DNA from: Acarospora socialis
Lineage: Eukaryota > Ascomycota > Lecanoromycetes > Acarosporales > Acarosporaceae
NCBI GenBank assembly: GCA_025617375.2
Contig: JAMYGW020000001.1
Coordinates: forward strand, 1,054,001 to 1,118,000
Direction: 5' to 3'
DNA: 64,000 nucleotides
A program made the translations under genes and the position numbers. Of the stretch, positions 33,601 through 44,478 are shown piece after piece. The notes under the pieces were generated by a model, which ran no database searches, had not been told where the DNA came from, and was given only the letters and a program-made list of their open reading frames with translations. Each line of letters starts with the position of its first letter. Position 1 is the first letter of the stretch.

Positions 33601-34577
33601 TTTCTCAGCTTGGGTTACAGCAGACAGGCGCACCGCTTCAATCCACCAATTTCTATCAAGCTTCACCAATGCAAACATCCAATTCGCAGCCGAATGCAGT
33701 CAGCCAGCAGCAAACACCACAGAGTATTCCACCAAGACAAAGACCACAGGCGCCGCAAACGATGCAGTCCGGGTCTTTGATGCCTCCCCCACCACCAAGG
33801 CCTCTGTCGGCGCCCCAGAACTATCCCCAGCAGAACGGATTTGGACCACCGCCACTACAACCTCAGTTGACCGGGTTTCAGACCCCGAGCAGTTTTCAAA
33901 CCCAGGTTGCGCCTGTAGGCCAGAGCTTGAATGAGCTAAATCAGCTAAGAGCCCAGCAACTTATGGGCCAACAGCGCATGATGGCCCAGCCTACCGGTTT
34001 TGGACAACAGGATCGCGGCTTCAGTCAATTTGGGAACGGGCTCCTTTCTCAACCGACTGGCTTCGGAGGGCAGCAACAGCAACAACCCGGAATTACAGCA
34101 ACCCCGAACTTCTTGAACGGGCAACAGACAGGCAGTCCCTTCGCCGACCCTCGGCAACCACCTCAAATGTCCGGCTTCCAGCCTCTGATGCCGCAAATCA
34201 CCGGCGCTCAGCCAGTAATGCCTTCCCCTGCTCCTCAATTACAATTCCAGCCGACTGGCATAAACTCCTTCCTACCACCAGCCCTTCAGCCCCAGCAGAC
34301 CGGTACGAATGGCTTCGGTCGCCCAGCCTTCGGCCAGTCGCTTCCACCGGTCCCCCCGATCCCCCAGCAACCTACAATTGCACCATTACAGCCGCAGAAA
34401 ACGGGCCCGCCGCCTCCGGTCCGCTTCGGCGTGACGGGCGAGGCGAAGAAACTGGCGCCGCAGCCGACGGGGCGGAGGGCGAATCTTTCGCATGCAAGTA
34501 AGTCGCTCGCACCTTGTCTTGATCTCTTGCCGTTGCTGATGTGGCGTGCAGCTCCGCAGAACCCCTTCGGATTTTGA
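30647..34577 (+). CDS. SLA1: Actin-patch endocytic adaptor SLA1
   Basis: Couples cargo and clathrin to Arp2/3 actin assembly at endocytic patches. Exons 30647-30844, 31014-32439, 32488-34497, 34552-34577; 1219 residues. SH3-1 lies at about 3-66 ([19 protein letters not shown]), SH3-2 at 70-127 ([15 protein letters not shown]), SH3-3 at 388-447 ([20 protein letters not shown]), SHD1 at about 550-605 ([19 protein letters not shown]), and SHD2 (SAM-like) at about 652-717 ([13 protein letters not shown]). The Gln/Pro-rich C-terminal ~350 residues carry many QxTG sites, including LLSQPTG, which fits the LxxQxTG target of Prk1-family kinases. The protein ends NPFGF. Intron 2 is 48 bp (GTGGGT donor). 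Intron 3 (54 bp) is a stop-free multiple of three, so unspliced mRNA would stay open. Confidence 0.95.
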
Positions 34578-35307
34578 TAAAGATCGCTATAGCGTGGAAG
34601 TTGCAACGTTTTTGTGACATGGTATGGTTCAACGTTCGCTCGCTTTGCATTGCATCGTGTGTAGATATCATCATTCTTACGCCGGGGTTTGGGTTCTTCT
34701 GATGCTTGATGTGGAAGTTTACTTGATATTCTTATGATAGCGAGGTGGTGCGCTGTTTGCCGGCCTTTGTAGTTACACCTTGCGTTTCCGTTTGGCGGGG
34801 GAGCTATTATTGAGTCTTGTCGGTGCGGAAAGATTATAGTGTGTCCGAACATGTCTGAAGGGCTGTTTGTGTGATGAAGGCCGCATTGTGATGCTCCGTA
34901 ACCTACTGCAGCCGATGTCATGCCGGCACAATCATCAGTATTCATAGCCTTAACCTCGCATCACTAGATCTTCGTGACGGGACTTGACATTTCACGCTTT
35001 ATTAAGTGGTCATTATCATTAAGCCGTATCGCATGTCTCCAAATCCCTTTGCCTTCCCTTCCAATCAAATCCAATCACTTCAACGCACTCCAATCCCCAG
35101 TAAGTCTAACCCAATCCGCTCGATCGATCCTCCACGCACCATGTCTGGCTCATCGACCCCACCACGTCCCCAAAACCCGCTCCATAGTCCGTTTCGAAGT
35201 CCAGACCTGCCGACGTCGTGTTCCTACCCTCCGACACACAAACGTCATCGTTCGTTTCCCTTCCCTTCGCGGTATCGAACACCGCCACCCCACCCCTCCC
35301 CTCCCAA
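34578..35307. other. Intergenic, convergent
   Basis: 730 bp after SLA1. C-rich on the plus strand past 35030; the open frames there have a Pro/Ser composition without family features. No gene called. Confidence 0.45.
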
Positions 35308-35673
35308 CTACTGGCCCACGATAAAACACTCCCCCTCATTCCCAAACACACACTCCCCACTCATGCCCCCTCCACTTCCCGTGCCAGTAACCGTTCCATT
35401 CCCGCCCGCACCACCGCACGCAGTGCAAGGTCGCGACCCTTTCTGCCCGCAGTAGCCGACGCACACGGGACCCGTTGCCGGGCAGAAGGCGCAGTGGCCG
35501 GGACAGCCGGAGGGGGAGCGGCATTCGCAAATTGGTTGTGCGGAGGGAGAGGTGGATTGGGGTTGGCGCGGTGAGAGGGGTTGCAGGGGGGAGGTGTGGG
35601 TTGGATGCGGGTGGTGGAGGAGGGTTAGGATTGTGAGGAGGAGGGTGAGTGGGAGGGTGAGGTGGAGGTGCAT
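35308..35673 (-). CDS. Small cysteine-rich secreted protein (unrecognised)
   Basis: 121 residues in one exon. The first ~25 residues (MHLHLTLPLTLLLTILTLL) form a strong signal peptide. The mature part has 11 cysteines, eight of them packed in ICECRSPSGCPGHCAFCPAT and GPVCVGYCGQKGSRPC, then a Gly-rich stretch and a Cys pair near the end. I do not recognise a family. Small size, secretion and cysteine density resemble fungal effectors or surface proteins, but that is an inference. The odd number of cysteines, and the G/C-rich low-complexity setting, leave room for a mis-set 3' end. Confidence 0.5.
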   Translation of the reverse strand: MHLHLTLPLTLLLTILTLLHHPHPTHTSPLQPLSPRQPQSTSPSAQPICECRSPSGCPGHCAFCPATGPVCVGYCGQKGSRPCTACGGAGGNGTVTGTGSGGGMSGECVFGNEGECFIVGQ

Positions 35674-36820
35674 GGTTGTTAACGATGGTGGTGGGCGTGA
35701 GGAGATGTCGAGCGGAGGTTGCGTTGTTGTGCTCTGGTAATTGAGTAGATAGCTCGATTTGAGGAGATGTGGAGCGGAAACTGCGTCAGCGAGATGTGGT
35801 GGACGTAGGTTTCGACCGATCAGGTAGACGGAGCTTGCTCGGATGGAAGAGAAGAGATGGTAGATGTGGGTGATTGTTGTTGAGGTTCTTTCGAGTGAGT
35901 GATAGATAGGTAGATTAAGATTAAGTGAATGGAGAGAGCAGAGGAGACGGCTTGATATAAATAATAGTTACAGAAAGGAAAGAAACGTTCGGCAATTCCT
36001 CTGCACGTCAACACGAAAAGCGTAAATCAACGAATACGAAGGATCCTCCGTTGCGGTGCACAACGAAAAGAAAGTATTTCCTACTCCTCCATACATGATA
36101 GTCTGCTCTGTCGCTCGACTGTGGCGCAGCTTCCCAATCACAAACCATCGAGGCGGACAATCGGCGGGACATGGCAAACTCAATACTAAGCCGGCGCTGT
36201 GCATATGGCGAGAACTAATGGCTGACATGTGGTTGACGTTTGCCGTTGCCGTTGCTACGGGAAGAGGGCGGTTTTGTTGTGTACTGTGTATATGGGTGTC
36301 TGGCTCGTATTTTCAGATCTATGATAGGAAGATACTGCAGGTACTCGGTGAGAGCTGAGCGGCGATTATGATCTTCGAAAGTCGACGTCACTGCGTGTTG
36401 GTCATGGATGCTTTGGGTTTGTTGTGAACCTATCGTTGATGGTCTACTTGGTTGGGATAGTGGGGATGATGAAGGTCAATTGGATGAGAACTGCTGGGTT
36501 TCAATCTCACTACGAAGGGCATACAACTTGTTAGTGTCCGGGCGAACTGAAAGCGGGAAGATGGTGTTTACACTGTGTGACTACCTGCAGTTGTCACTAC
36601 AGAGCTCATGAGAACTCTCATGACTGTTTATAACCTTATTTTTTACACAGCGCTCTCAAGTTTATATGTTGTTTGATATAGATCTGCTCACTGTATCAAA
36701 ATTAGAATAATAGATCAATATAGAAACTCTATAACTGGGGGTAAGTAATTCAAGTATCGTGCTCACGCAAAAGTCCGCGTGCAACCGAAAACCTTTCCAG
36801 CTGCATGACACTCGTGCTCA
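35674..36820. other. Intergenic
   Basis: About 1.15 kb. Becomes AT-rich at 36620-36760. Short frames only; no repeat or RNA gene recognised. Confidence 0.45.
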
Positions 36821-39820
36821 CTAACCATCGACACACCATTTTTGATTCTCGCTTTGCCTGATTCCAAGGTAGCTGTGCAAATGAGCTCGGATCAGCTGTT
36901 TGAACACCACATCTCCTCGTTTTATTCCAGCCGTAGAGGCAACCATGGCTTCCTCGGCCTTGTCTTCTATCCTCGCTCTCATTTCTTCGTTGAGCCGATA
37001 ATGTCGCGTAAACTCATCCCATAAGGTAACAAAGGCTGGGTCATTCTGTAGCTGTCTGGCTAGCCTTCGATTCAGGTCAGGGCCCTTTTCATCAGAGAAT
37101 CCTATGCTCAGTATCCTTTGGTAAGCGTCTTCCATCGACCCTACGGTAACTTCTACCTGCTCCGTACCATCAAAGGACTTTATCTTCATGGCCAGCTTTT
37201 CGAGAATAGCTTTTAGGTACCTGTTTGTGTTCCTAATGGCGATCGTCATCCGGTCGTCCCGTAGCTGTTGTGCCAGTGTCGCGGCGTACTCTGGTGTAGC
37301 CCTAACATTGATGATGCTGACACGGGCTGAAATAGCGAGATTCAGAGTACCTTTATCCTTGGACTGCTCGACCTGTCCAATGATGCCGTCCCACATCAGG
37401 TCTACCTTAGGCGGAGCCACCAGAACTAAGCTGCAAGATCCACTGTCTAAAAGAGAATATAGAGCAGAGTCCTCAGAGCGAGTGGACACTCTTGTCTTAT
37501 GGTCACCGTCCCATTTCTCAGAGATAATGTACCTGGCCCCATCATCACCTTGTAATAAAAATGTGTCCCCACGCGCATATCTGGCCCAGAAGAAGCGCAG
37601 AGGGTTTGCCTGGAAACTGGTCTCTGATTGATTCGTACTTATAAGAAACCCCGGACATTCAATCAAAAGTCCGTTTTGGGTGATAATACCAAGCTTAGAA
37701 TCACTCCAAGGGGTTCTTGGACTTCTGATGTTAAATATCTCCTTGTTCAAGAACGATCGAGGCGCCCACTGATATCCTTTGACGTCAAGCCTTGGAAAAA
37801 TGAAGCAAAGGAAGTGCTGAGGGACTCCTCCGTACTTTCTAGCCACCAACCCCCACATCTTGCTCATCCGGTCTTGAACTGTGTCCGGATCTTGCAATAG
37901 ATCCGCAAGTGGCAGCTGGAGTATGGTGCTGATACACAGCGCCTCATCAGCTGCCACACTCGCATAACGATGATCTAGTAGTTGGTGTAGAGTCTCAAGG
38001 TCGGGCCCGATGTTTGGCGAAGGGGTCCGTAGCTGGGTTAATATATCGTGGGATAGGCACCTTAACGCTCTCGCCCATGCATTCTGGTACACATTCAGAG
38101 CTATGCATTTTGACCTGAGATCAGAATGCGAAACTTGGGTAAGGTGGTGGAACATGGTTCCGAGGTCTATCGGCCCATCATCAAATTGAAACCAGAGCTT
38201 CAAGGCCAAGGCTCACTCTTGCAAGGTCCACAATCTGTGAGACCACGCACATGATAGCAACCTTGCAAATACCTCACAAATGTGCACTCGGAGGTATGCA
38301 ATGCTCTGCAATTCAGCGTCAAGAACGAGTACATGCGCAGCATTGAGATATGTCTCCCTCATCCGGGAGAGCGCCAGTTGTTTTGTCTCAGGTGGATCGA
38401 TAGGACAACACAACGTGTCAAACCAGATCAAATATGACCTTGGAGTTTGCTGCATTGATTAGTCTAATTAGCTTATGGTCCCAAGACACTGCAACCTGGA
38501 CGCAGTGAAGCAAGCTGATCTCTAACGATCAAAAAGAGATCGACTAACAGCTAGATCTATCCGTAGGCGCAAAGCAACGACCACCTTTCCAAGGTGAGCG
38601 AGCTGACATCTTGGCAACGAGCTTGCATGTGGGTTACCCATGCCCTCTGCCCGAACACGAGAGATCGCAACATACTCCGATTCAGGTGCGGACTCTACCA
38701 CACGAAGTCCCACAGAGATAGCAGTACAAGAGATCTCTAGAAGAGGAATCGCCCCTCTTTCAAGAATCCCTTGGATAGCAGTGCTGTCTACTGCAAGTTC
38801 GCGACAATTGCATACTCGTGCTCGATGTTTCGGAATATATGTCCGGAGGTCACTCTGGAAGTATCTGCAAACAGAGGTGGTGCAAGCCGTATGATCTCGA
38901 TGTAGGCTTGACTGGTCGATTCTGCTGAGTAAGACAAGCATCTGCCAACTGCTGCAACGGCTTACTATGCTGGCTATGACGCTGGCACACCACCCAGCCT
39001 GCAACATAAGGTTCTTTGTTTGCTCGCTCATGAAGGTCTTGATGGTTAAAAGGTTGGAGAGACGCAAAGGCTCTGTAGGGATGTCCCCTCTTGTGCAGTC
39101 CATATACATGGCTGTACTTATTAGCTCGTGTAAAGAAGCTATGGAAAGATAAATTCGCCAGTCAAATTCAGGCTTAGCTGTTTGCAGAGCTAAGGAGACT
39201 ACCTCAAGATATTCAACGATGCTGTAGTACTGCCTTTCCTTTTCTTTTTTCTCCTGTTCGTCGTACACCCTAGCCACAGCACCAATGCTGAACCCTTTTT
39301 CGAGATTGCGTACCATGCTTGCGGTAGTAACATAGGTACATTCTCCGTCCCTGTATATGTAGTCCGCGGCGTCATATTGTTTCTCGAGGGTTACTTCGAG
39401 CAGACCAAAGAAAAGACATGCTTGAAGAAACGATTCCTGGTCCTGCACTTGCTGTCGTCGGCTACGTTCATGAAGGTCGGAGTCAGTAAGAGCGCGACGA
39501 CAGTTTGACCACTCTGAAGCCAAGGAGAGAATCCCGTTTCTGGCAGGATAGGTGCGGATATCGCCGCCATCATAGGGGTCTGTACAGACATATGGAATTG
39601 TGAAATCTGCCGGTGTCGGATCCTTTGGCAAAAGGAAGTGCCCATGGCGTTTAAGGAAGATAATGACTATAATGATATCGAGAATAAGATATCGGATACA
39701 AAAAGAAGAAGTTGGACATGAGAAGGAAGCCTTTTCACCGCCATGGGAATCATTCACACAGCTGCCTGCTGGGGTGGGCTGTGTGTTGACCCCACCAGAA
39801 GAAAGTATAGCTAATTGCAT
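36821..39820 (-). pseudogene. HET-domain (heterokaryon incompatibility) protein with in-frame TGA
   Basis: Exons 39820-38549 and 38449-36821 (99-bp intron). The N-terminal part has PYVCTDPYDGGDIRTYPARN. The HET domain starts SEYVAISRVRAEGMGNPHAS, continues LPRCQLAHLGK, and past the intron YLIWFDTLCCPIDPPE, then AHVLVLDAELQSI and HRLWTLQE. The next codon is TGA at 38215-38213 (codon about 503 of 967), where relatives usually have Gly; the frame continues ALALKLWFQFDDG for 464 more codons without a shift. The usual SHVW core is SRVR here, replacing both His and Trp. HET proteins trigger cell death on non-self fusion; this copy is probably inactive. The N-terminal start is uncertain: the first ~55 residues look non-native. 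Confidence 0.8.
38213..38215 (-). other. In-frame TGA within the HET gene
   Basis: Minus-strand context CAA GAG TGA GCC TTG. Coding similarity continues directly on both sides in the same frame. The following bases (GCC) do not match the CTA context that favours stop read-through. Confidence 0.85.
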
Positions 39821-40112
39821 CTTGACCCGGTTGTAAGAAGGATCTGAGCAGGTCGCGAGGCTGTCTTGCGTGAGCTAATAGCAGTACCCACTGGAACACT
39901 ATACGTCGCTCTGCATTATACAAGTGGTGGTGTGCTCAGGCAGCTTTCCCATAAGGCAAGGTACTCGTACGAAGTGCTAAAGGAGTTGAACTGTCAGGTC
40001 AGACCATAACAACCATTGATGCAACGCCGCTAAGCCGAGCCGAACTGCTCATTATCTCCCACTTTTGCTACCTCACCTCAACCGCTTGAGTGGACTCACA
40101 AATCGTTCTGTA
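39821..40112. promoter_or_regulatory. Divergent upstream region of the HET pseudogene and ATP4
   Basis: 292 bp containing the presumed promoters of both genes. No element singled out. Confidence 0.4.
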
Positions 40113-41032
40113 ATGGCATCACGCGTGGCTAGAAGCGCAGTTGGTAAGTCCCTCTTCAATGTTTGCGAGTGCTATGTCACACCATTGATATGTTCTAACG
40201 AGGTCTAGGAGCCGCCCGTCTCCGTCCCATACTCCCATGTCATCATATCCTTCCCGCCCTTCCTAGTTCTCTCACAACTATACGGTCCGCATCGAATGTG
40301 CCCGCCGAAGACCCAAAAAAGAGAGCGCAATCGATCCTCGACTCGCTACCAGGTACTTCCCTGGCGTCCAAGACCGCAATTCTTTCCGCGGGCGCCGGCC
40401 TCTCGATCGCGGCCATCAGCAACGAGTTGTACGTGCTCAACGAGGAGTCAATAGTTGCACTCTCGCTCGTGAGCGTATTCTGGGCGATTGGGAAATGGGG
40501 TGGTCCCATGTATAAGCAGTGGGCCGATGGGCAGATCAACAAGATGAAGAGTATTTTGAACTCTGCTCGGGAAGACCATACGAATGCGGTTCAGACAAGG
40601 ATCGAAAGTGTGAAGGAGTTGGGTGGTGTGGTAGATATCACTAAGAATCTCTTCGAAGTTTCGAAGGTTTGTCACACCATTATGAAGCCGAACAACATGT
40701 TAGTGCGTGTTGGCTTACACACAGTTCAGGAAACCGCGCGCCTGGAAGCCAAAGCTTTCGAGCTGGAGCAGAGAACTGCTCTTGTTCAGGAAGCTAAATC
40801 GGTTCTTGACTCGTGGGTAAGGTATGAAGGACAAGTGAAAGCACGTCAACAGCGAGAGTTGGCCGATTCCATCATCAACAAGATCATGAAGGAGCTGGAA
40901 AACCCAAAGACATTACAGCAAATCCTACAGCAGAGCGTCGCGGATGTAGAGAGTATGTCCTTTACTTTCACAAGAACCACAAGTCCTTCGCTAACTGAAT
41001 ACTCAGAAATTGTTGGGTCGAAAGCTCAGTAG
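40113..41032 (+). CDS. ATP4: Mitochondrial ATP synthase subunit 4 (subunit b)
   Basis: Peripheral-stalk subunit that holds the F1 head to Fo. Exons 40113-40143, 40209-40666, 40730-40952, 41007-41032; 245 residues. The N-terminus MASRVARSAVGAARLRPILP is a mitochondrial presequence running to about residue 40. Then PEDPKKRAQSILDSLPG-type sequence, two membrane segments (KTAILSAGAGLSIAAISNELYV, VALSLVSVFWAIGKWGGP), and a long charged helix (ETARLEAKAFELEQRTALVQ). It ends VEKIVGSKAQ. Intron 2 (63 bp) is a stop-free multiple of three; I splice it because VSK|ETARLEA restores the family sequence. Confidence 0.93.
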
Positions 41033-41352
41033 GCCTTGGGCTGGTACTACGCATGCTCATTGCTCTTTTTTTGTCAAGGCCTACAATGTGCCCTAGATGC
41101 ACGTGTCAAATAGTGTACTAGTTTTTCCACCCGATCCTCTGCTAGGTTTGAAAATGAAGCCTGATTTGGTTCACGTGAATTGAATTGACTCCCCTACATC
41201 CAAACTATCAACATGCTTTTTTGCTTGACTCGCAGACAATTAACAAGCAATACTTGCAAACAGCTGACATACAATACCGACAGCCATGCTAAGGATCTTA
41301 AACTCGGCAATGCAAGACTCCAACATCGCCAGCAGTCACTCCAAACAGCCCT
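41033..41352. other. Intergenic, convergent
   Basis: 320 bp between ATP4 and the kinase gene ends; no gene seen. Confidence 0.5.
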
Positions 41353-42297
41353 CTACCCAAACGCCCACGGCGGCAACGGCTTGTATCCATACCTCGAACC
41401 GACCCCCAGCTCCTCCACCATCAACGCCACCTCTCTCGCATACGGCCTATCAGCCTTCTCCTCCATCAAGCAAGCCCTCACAACCTCGTTCAAATCCTCA
41501 CCATAGTGTTTCCCGACCCCCGCACGCGGCTCAACGGCATCCATCCCCAACCGACAAAGACTCTGAGTCACCGCCCCAATCCCCCAGACGTCGCCCCTCT
41601 GCCCGAAATTCGGAAACTCCGGCGGTAGCCACCCCATCGTGCCTCTAAACGCCTCCCTCGCAAAGAACTCCGGATTCTCCGCCCCAACCGCGTGTCCGAA
41701 ATCGCCCAGCTTCACCACCGGATACCTCCCGCCGCCCGCAGGCCCAGGTCGAGACTGCAAGAAGATATTATCAGGCTTGATATCGCGATGCACGACGCTC
41801 AACCAGCTTGCCCCTGGCCCTCCGTCTTCACCGCCATTCGGCCCCCGATGGCAATACACCACAGCGCTCACCACGCCCCTCAAAACATGCCAAACAAACG
41901 CCTCCGGCACTCTACTCCTCTCCTCCCACATGCGAGTTCGGAAATCACCCAGGCTCCCCAGGTCGCACCACTCGGTGAACAGGGCCGCCTTGCCGAGCCC
42001 GGCGTCCATGAAGGCGTCGATGTAGCCGACAATGTTGCGGTGCGAGAGCGACCGGTGCAGTTCTAGCTCTTCGCGCCACGCGTGTCGGTCGCGGGTGGAG
42101 CGCATGTCGCCGCGGAGTGCTTTGCGGACGCTGAGTTGGTGCGTGTGGGTGTGCCGGACGAGGATGATGGACGTGCTGCCTCCGCCGCCACCGCCGCCGC
42201 CGTTGTTGGGTGGGAGCAGGGGGCGGATGGGGGTGTAGTAGCCGTCGAGGGTGTGTGGGGAGATGGGGGCGTGGTTGTGGGGTGGGTTGAAGGGCAT
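41353..42297 (-). CDS. Serine/threonine protein kinase (NEK-like) with poly-Gly nucleotide loop
   Basis: Single exon, 314 residues, almost entirely kinase domain. Lys of the VAIK position in SVRKALRG, helix-C Glu in WREELELHRSLSHRNIVGY, catalytic loop VVHRDIKPDNIFL, metal loop LGDFGHAVG, and GTMGWLPPEF for the activation-segment end, so all catalytic residues are present. Where the Gly-rich loop should be, eight consecutive Gly codons precede STSIILVRHTHTHQ. Closest in style to the NIMA/NEK group, as judged by the catalytic loop and short form; the assignment is tentative. There is no regulatory domain. Very GC-rich codon use. Start codon at 42297. Confidence 0.85.
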   Translation of the reverse strand: MPFNPPHNHAPISPHTLDGYYTPIRPLLPPNNGGGGGGGGSTSIILVRHTHTHQLSVRKALRGDMRSTRDRHAWREELELHRSLSHRNIVGYIDAFMDAGLGKAALFTEWCDLGSLGDFRTRMWEERSRVPEAFVWHVLRGVVSAVVYCHRGPNGGEDGGPGASWLSVVHRDIKPDNIFLQSRPGPAGGGRYPVVKLGDFGHAVGAENPEFFAREAFRGTMGWLPPEFPNFGQRGDVWGIGAVTQSLCRLGMDAVEPRAGVGKHYGEDLNEVVRACLMEEKADRPYAREVALMVEELGVGSRYGYKPLPPWAFG

Positions 42298-42861
42298 GGT
42301 TGTGGCTGGTGGATGTTGTTTGGGTTAGGTATCTGAGGGGGGTCTTGAAGGGTAGGTTTCTCGATTTGATAGGAGGATTGGTGGGAGGGTTGGAGATGTC
42401 GTGTAGGTGAACCATCTGTATTGGATGGTGTGGGTTGCGGGTTGAGGATGGGCAAGGAGTTGGAGGGGAGGATGGAGACGTGTTGATGGTGGTTGTTGGT
42501 GACTGCGTGGTGATGGTGAATGCTTGAACGGTATTCAATTGGGAGCTTGAAGGGTAGGTCATGTGGGCCCCTCGGTCTTACCTTCTGTATTCCAGGTGTT
42601 ATTGAATCGTTGTGGTTTCGCATTGCTGTGTTAGGTCCTTGTATCTGGGTCTTGGGAGCAAAGGGGGCTGAGGATTGTACACGGGATGACATTGTGACAA
42701 GACGTTCTGGCAAGGTCGTGGGCGCTAATCTTCAAAGAGGACTCTTGGTAAATCAGTTGATATACTATGTACAGAGACAATGTTCTGTTCTACATGAAAA
42801 CGAGGCCATCACGGGTAACACCTTTGCGCCCTTAACATATACGCTCACGTTCTTGTGTGAT
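42298..42861. other. Intergenic upstream of the kinase
   Basis: 564 bp. A long minus-strand frame rich in His/Pro/Thr overlaps the kinase start in another frame; I see no family or splice support and treat it as a composition artefact. Probably kinase promoter and pirin 3' UTR. Confidence 0.45.
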
Positions 42862-44137
42862 TTAGTGAGCCATTGACTTGCCAATCTCACTTCTCCAGCC
42901 TGCGGCGCGCTCGAATCCATTGGCATGGCTTTGGTAATCGAGCATGGCTTGGTAGACTTCTTCTTGCGTGTTGAGAACGAAAGGACCGTACTGGACGACT
43001 TTTTGGTCAAGAGGGAGACCAGCAACGAGGACTGCGATCGTTCTGCGTTAGCTTTATATTTGGAGAGGGAGAAGCACGGGAAGATAATTTGGTGGTTGAT
43101 GCATTGCAGGAAGGGGGACTGAAAACCGAAGCGGGTAACTTACAAAGTCGACCTTGTTCCTTAGCATCCATGCTCACTTCTGCGGATATGGAGTCTCCTT
43201 TCCGCTCGAAGACTACATTGTGGAAGCGTCCCACAGTAGTTTGATCCTTGCCGACGCCAAACGCCGTCGATCCTTCTAAAGTATAGGCGAATGCGTTCCA
43301 CCCCTCGGGCAAAGGTTGTGTAATCTTTCCGCCAGGTCTGATAGTAATGTCGAATATCCACACAGGAGTGTATGCGAGATCCTTCACGCTGTCGACTCCA
43401 TGTGACTGCCCGGATATTATCTTGATGTGGACCTTGCCATCGTCAATGTCGATGTTTGGAATCTCTGAAGCGCGTAAATCTCGATAGCGAGGTTCGCACT
43501 TCTTCAACTTCTCCGGCAGGTCAACCCAGAGTTGCATGCCCTCGTTGGCGCTCCCGTCCGGGTTTTGTCTCGGCATCTCCGCGTGCATGATCCCTTTTCC
43601 GGCAGTCATGAATTGCAGGTCTCCGGCTTCAATTGTGCCCTTGTTGCCTGCAAAATCTTCATGGTCGACGGCGCCGTTCAAGATATACGTGATCGTTTCC
43701 TGGCCACGATGCGGATGATCAGGAAATCCAGCGCCGGGAGAGATGGTGAAGTGGTCGAGCATAAGAAACGGAGAGAAGTTGCGCAATTTGGCGGTGCCGA
43801 TAGACCGCCGTACTCTCGCTCCTACGCCTTCGGACTGTTCAATGGCTAGAAAGGCCTGACGTATCGCTCGTGAGACAGACATGTCTGAAGGAATAGATGT
43901 TGCGCTGTCGAAAGAGGGTGGTATCACAGGGAGACCTTCGAATGTGGCGGATGGTGTTGCAGGAGTAGTGTTCGTGTTGCTAGTTAGAAAGCTACTCAAT
44001 AGTGGAATGTGGAGGTGAAGACTGAATTGAGAAGCTATTAAGTCTTTATATAAGAGGACAGTGGCTAAGATGCAAACCAGAAACGAGATGAGCAACCTCA
44101 TGGACTCGGTGCCTGTCTTTATATATGGGTCCGACAA
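42862..44137 (-). CDS. Pirin-family cupin protein with N-terminal membrane anchor
   Basis: Exons 44137-43144 and 43031-42862 give 387 residues (375 from the second ATG, 44101). The joint restores AKEQGRL|FLVAGLPLDQKVVQYGPFV. The pirin core is clear: FSPFLMLDHFTISPGAGFPDHPHRGQETITYIL with the metal-binding His set (DHF, HPHRG, H of GIMHAEM), then QLWVDLP. Pirins act as iron-binding regulators or quercetinases. Unusually, a hydrophobic segment (LLISFLVCILATVLLYKDLI) and a ~65-residue linker precede the core, which suggests anchoring in or passage through a membrane. The tail (FERAAGWRSEIGK) is typical of the family. Confidence 0.9.
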
Positions 44138-44478
44138 GTGCTAGAATGCGATTGCAAGCTCGAACAACATGGAAGGTTCTTCTTCTATATTTAATCAACT
44201 GGTGGAGTTAGTGTAATAGAAAGTTCATATAAAAGCACCCTTACTCATACGCGTAAATGAGAGTGATGACTGCTTAGTGGGAGTTTACGAGAGCAAAAAG
44301 CTTTGCGTCCGAGGCATTGGTGATGCTGATCAAGAGCAACGTAAGCAAAGTTCTGGAACACAAATTGCCGATGCTACTATTACGTCAGCTGCGATTAAGG
44401 TAAGTATGGGAGCCCGTACAATGCCTACCAATTCGCGGAAATCCATTCGCAGCTTTATTCGAAGCTGTTTTCGCCGCA
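44138..44478. promoter_or_regulatory. Divergent promoter region pirin / NOC4
   Basis: 341 bp between start codons. TATAAAA occurs at 44229-44235 on the plus strand, about 245 bp upstream of the NOC4 start. Confidence 0.4.

Noticed and set aside
42063-42713. 216-codon His/Pro/Thr-rich frame upstream of the kinase
   Set aside because: Composition artefact of C-rich DNA, overlapping the kinase start in another phase, with no domain or splice support.
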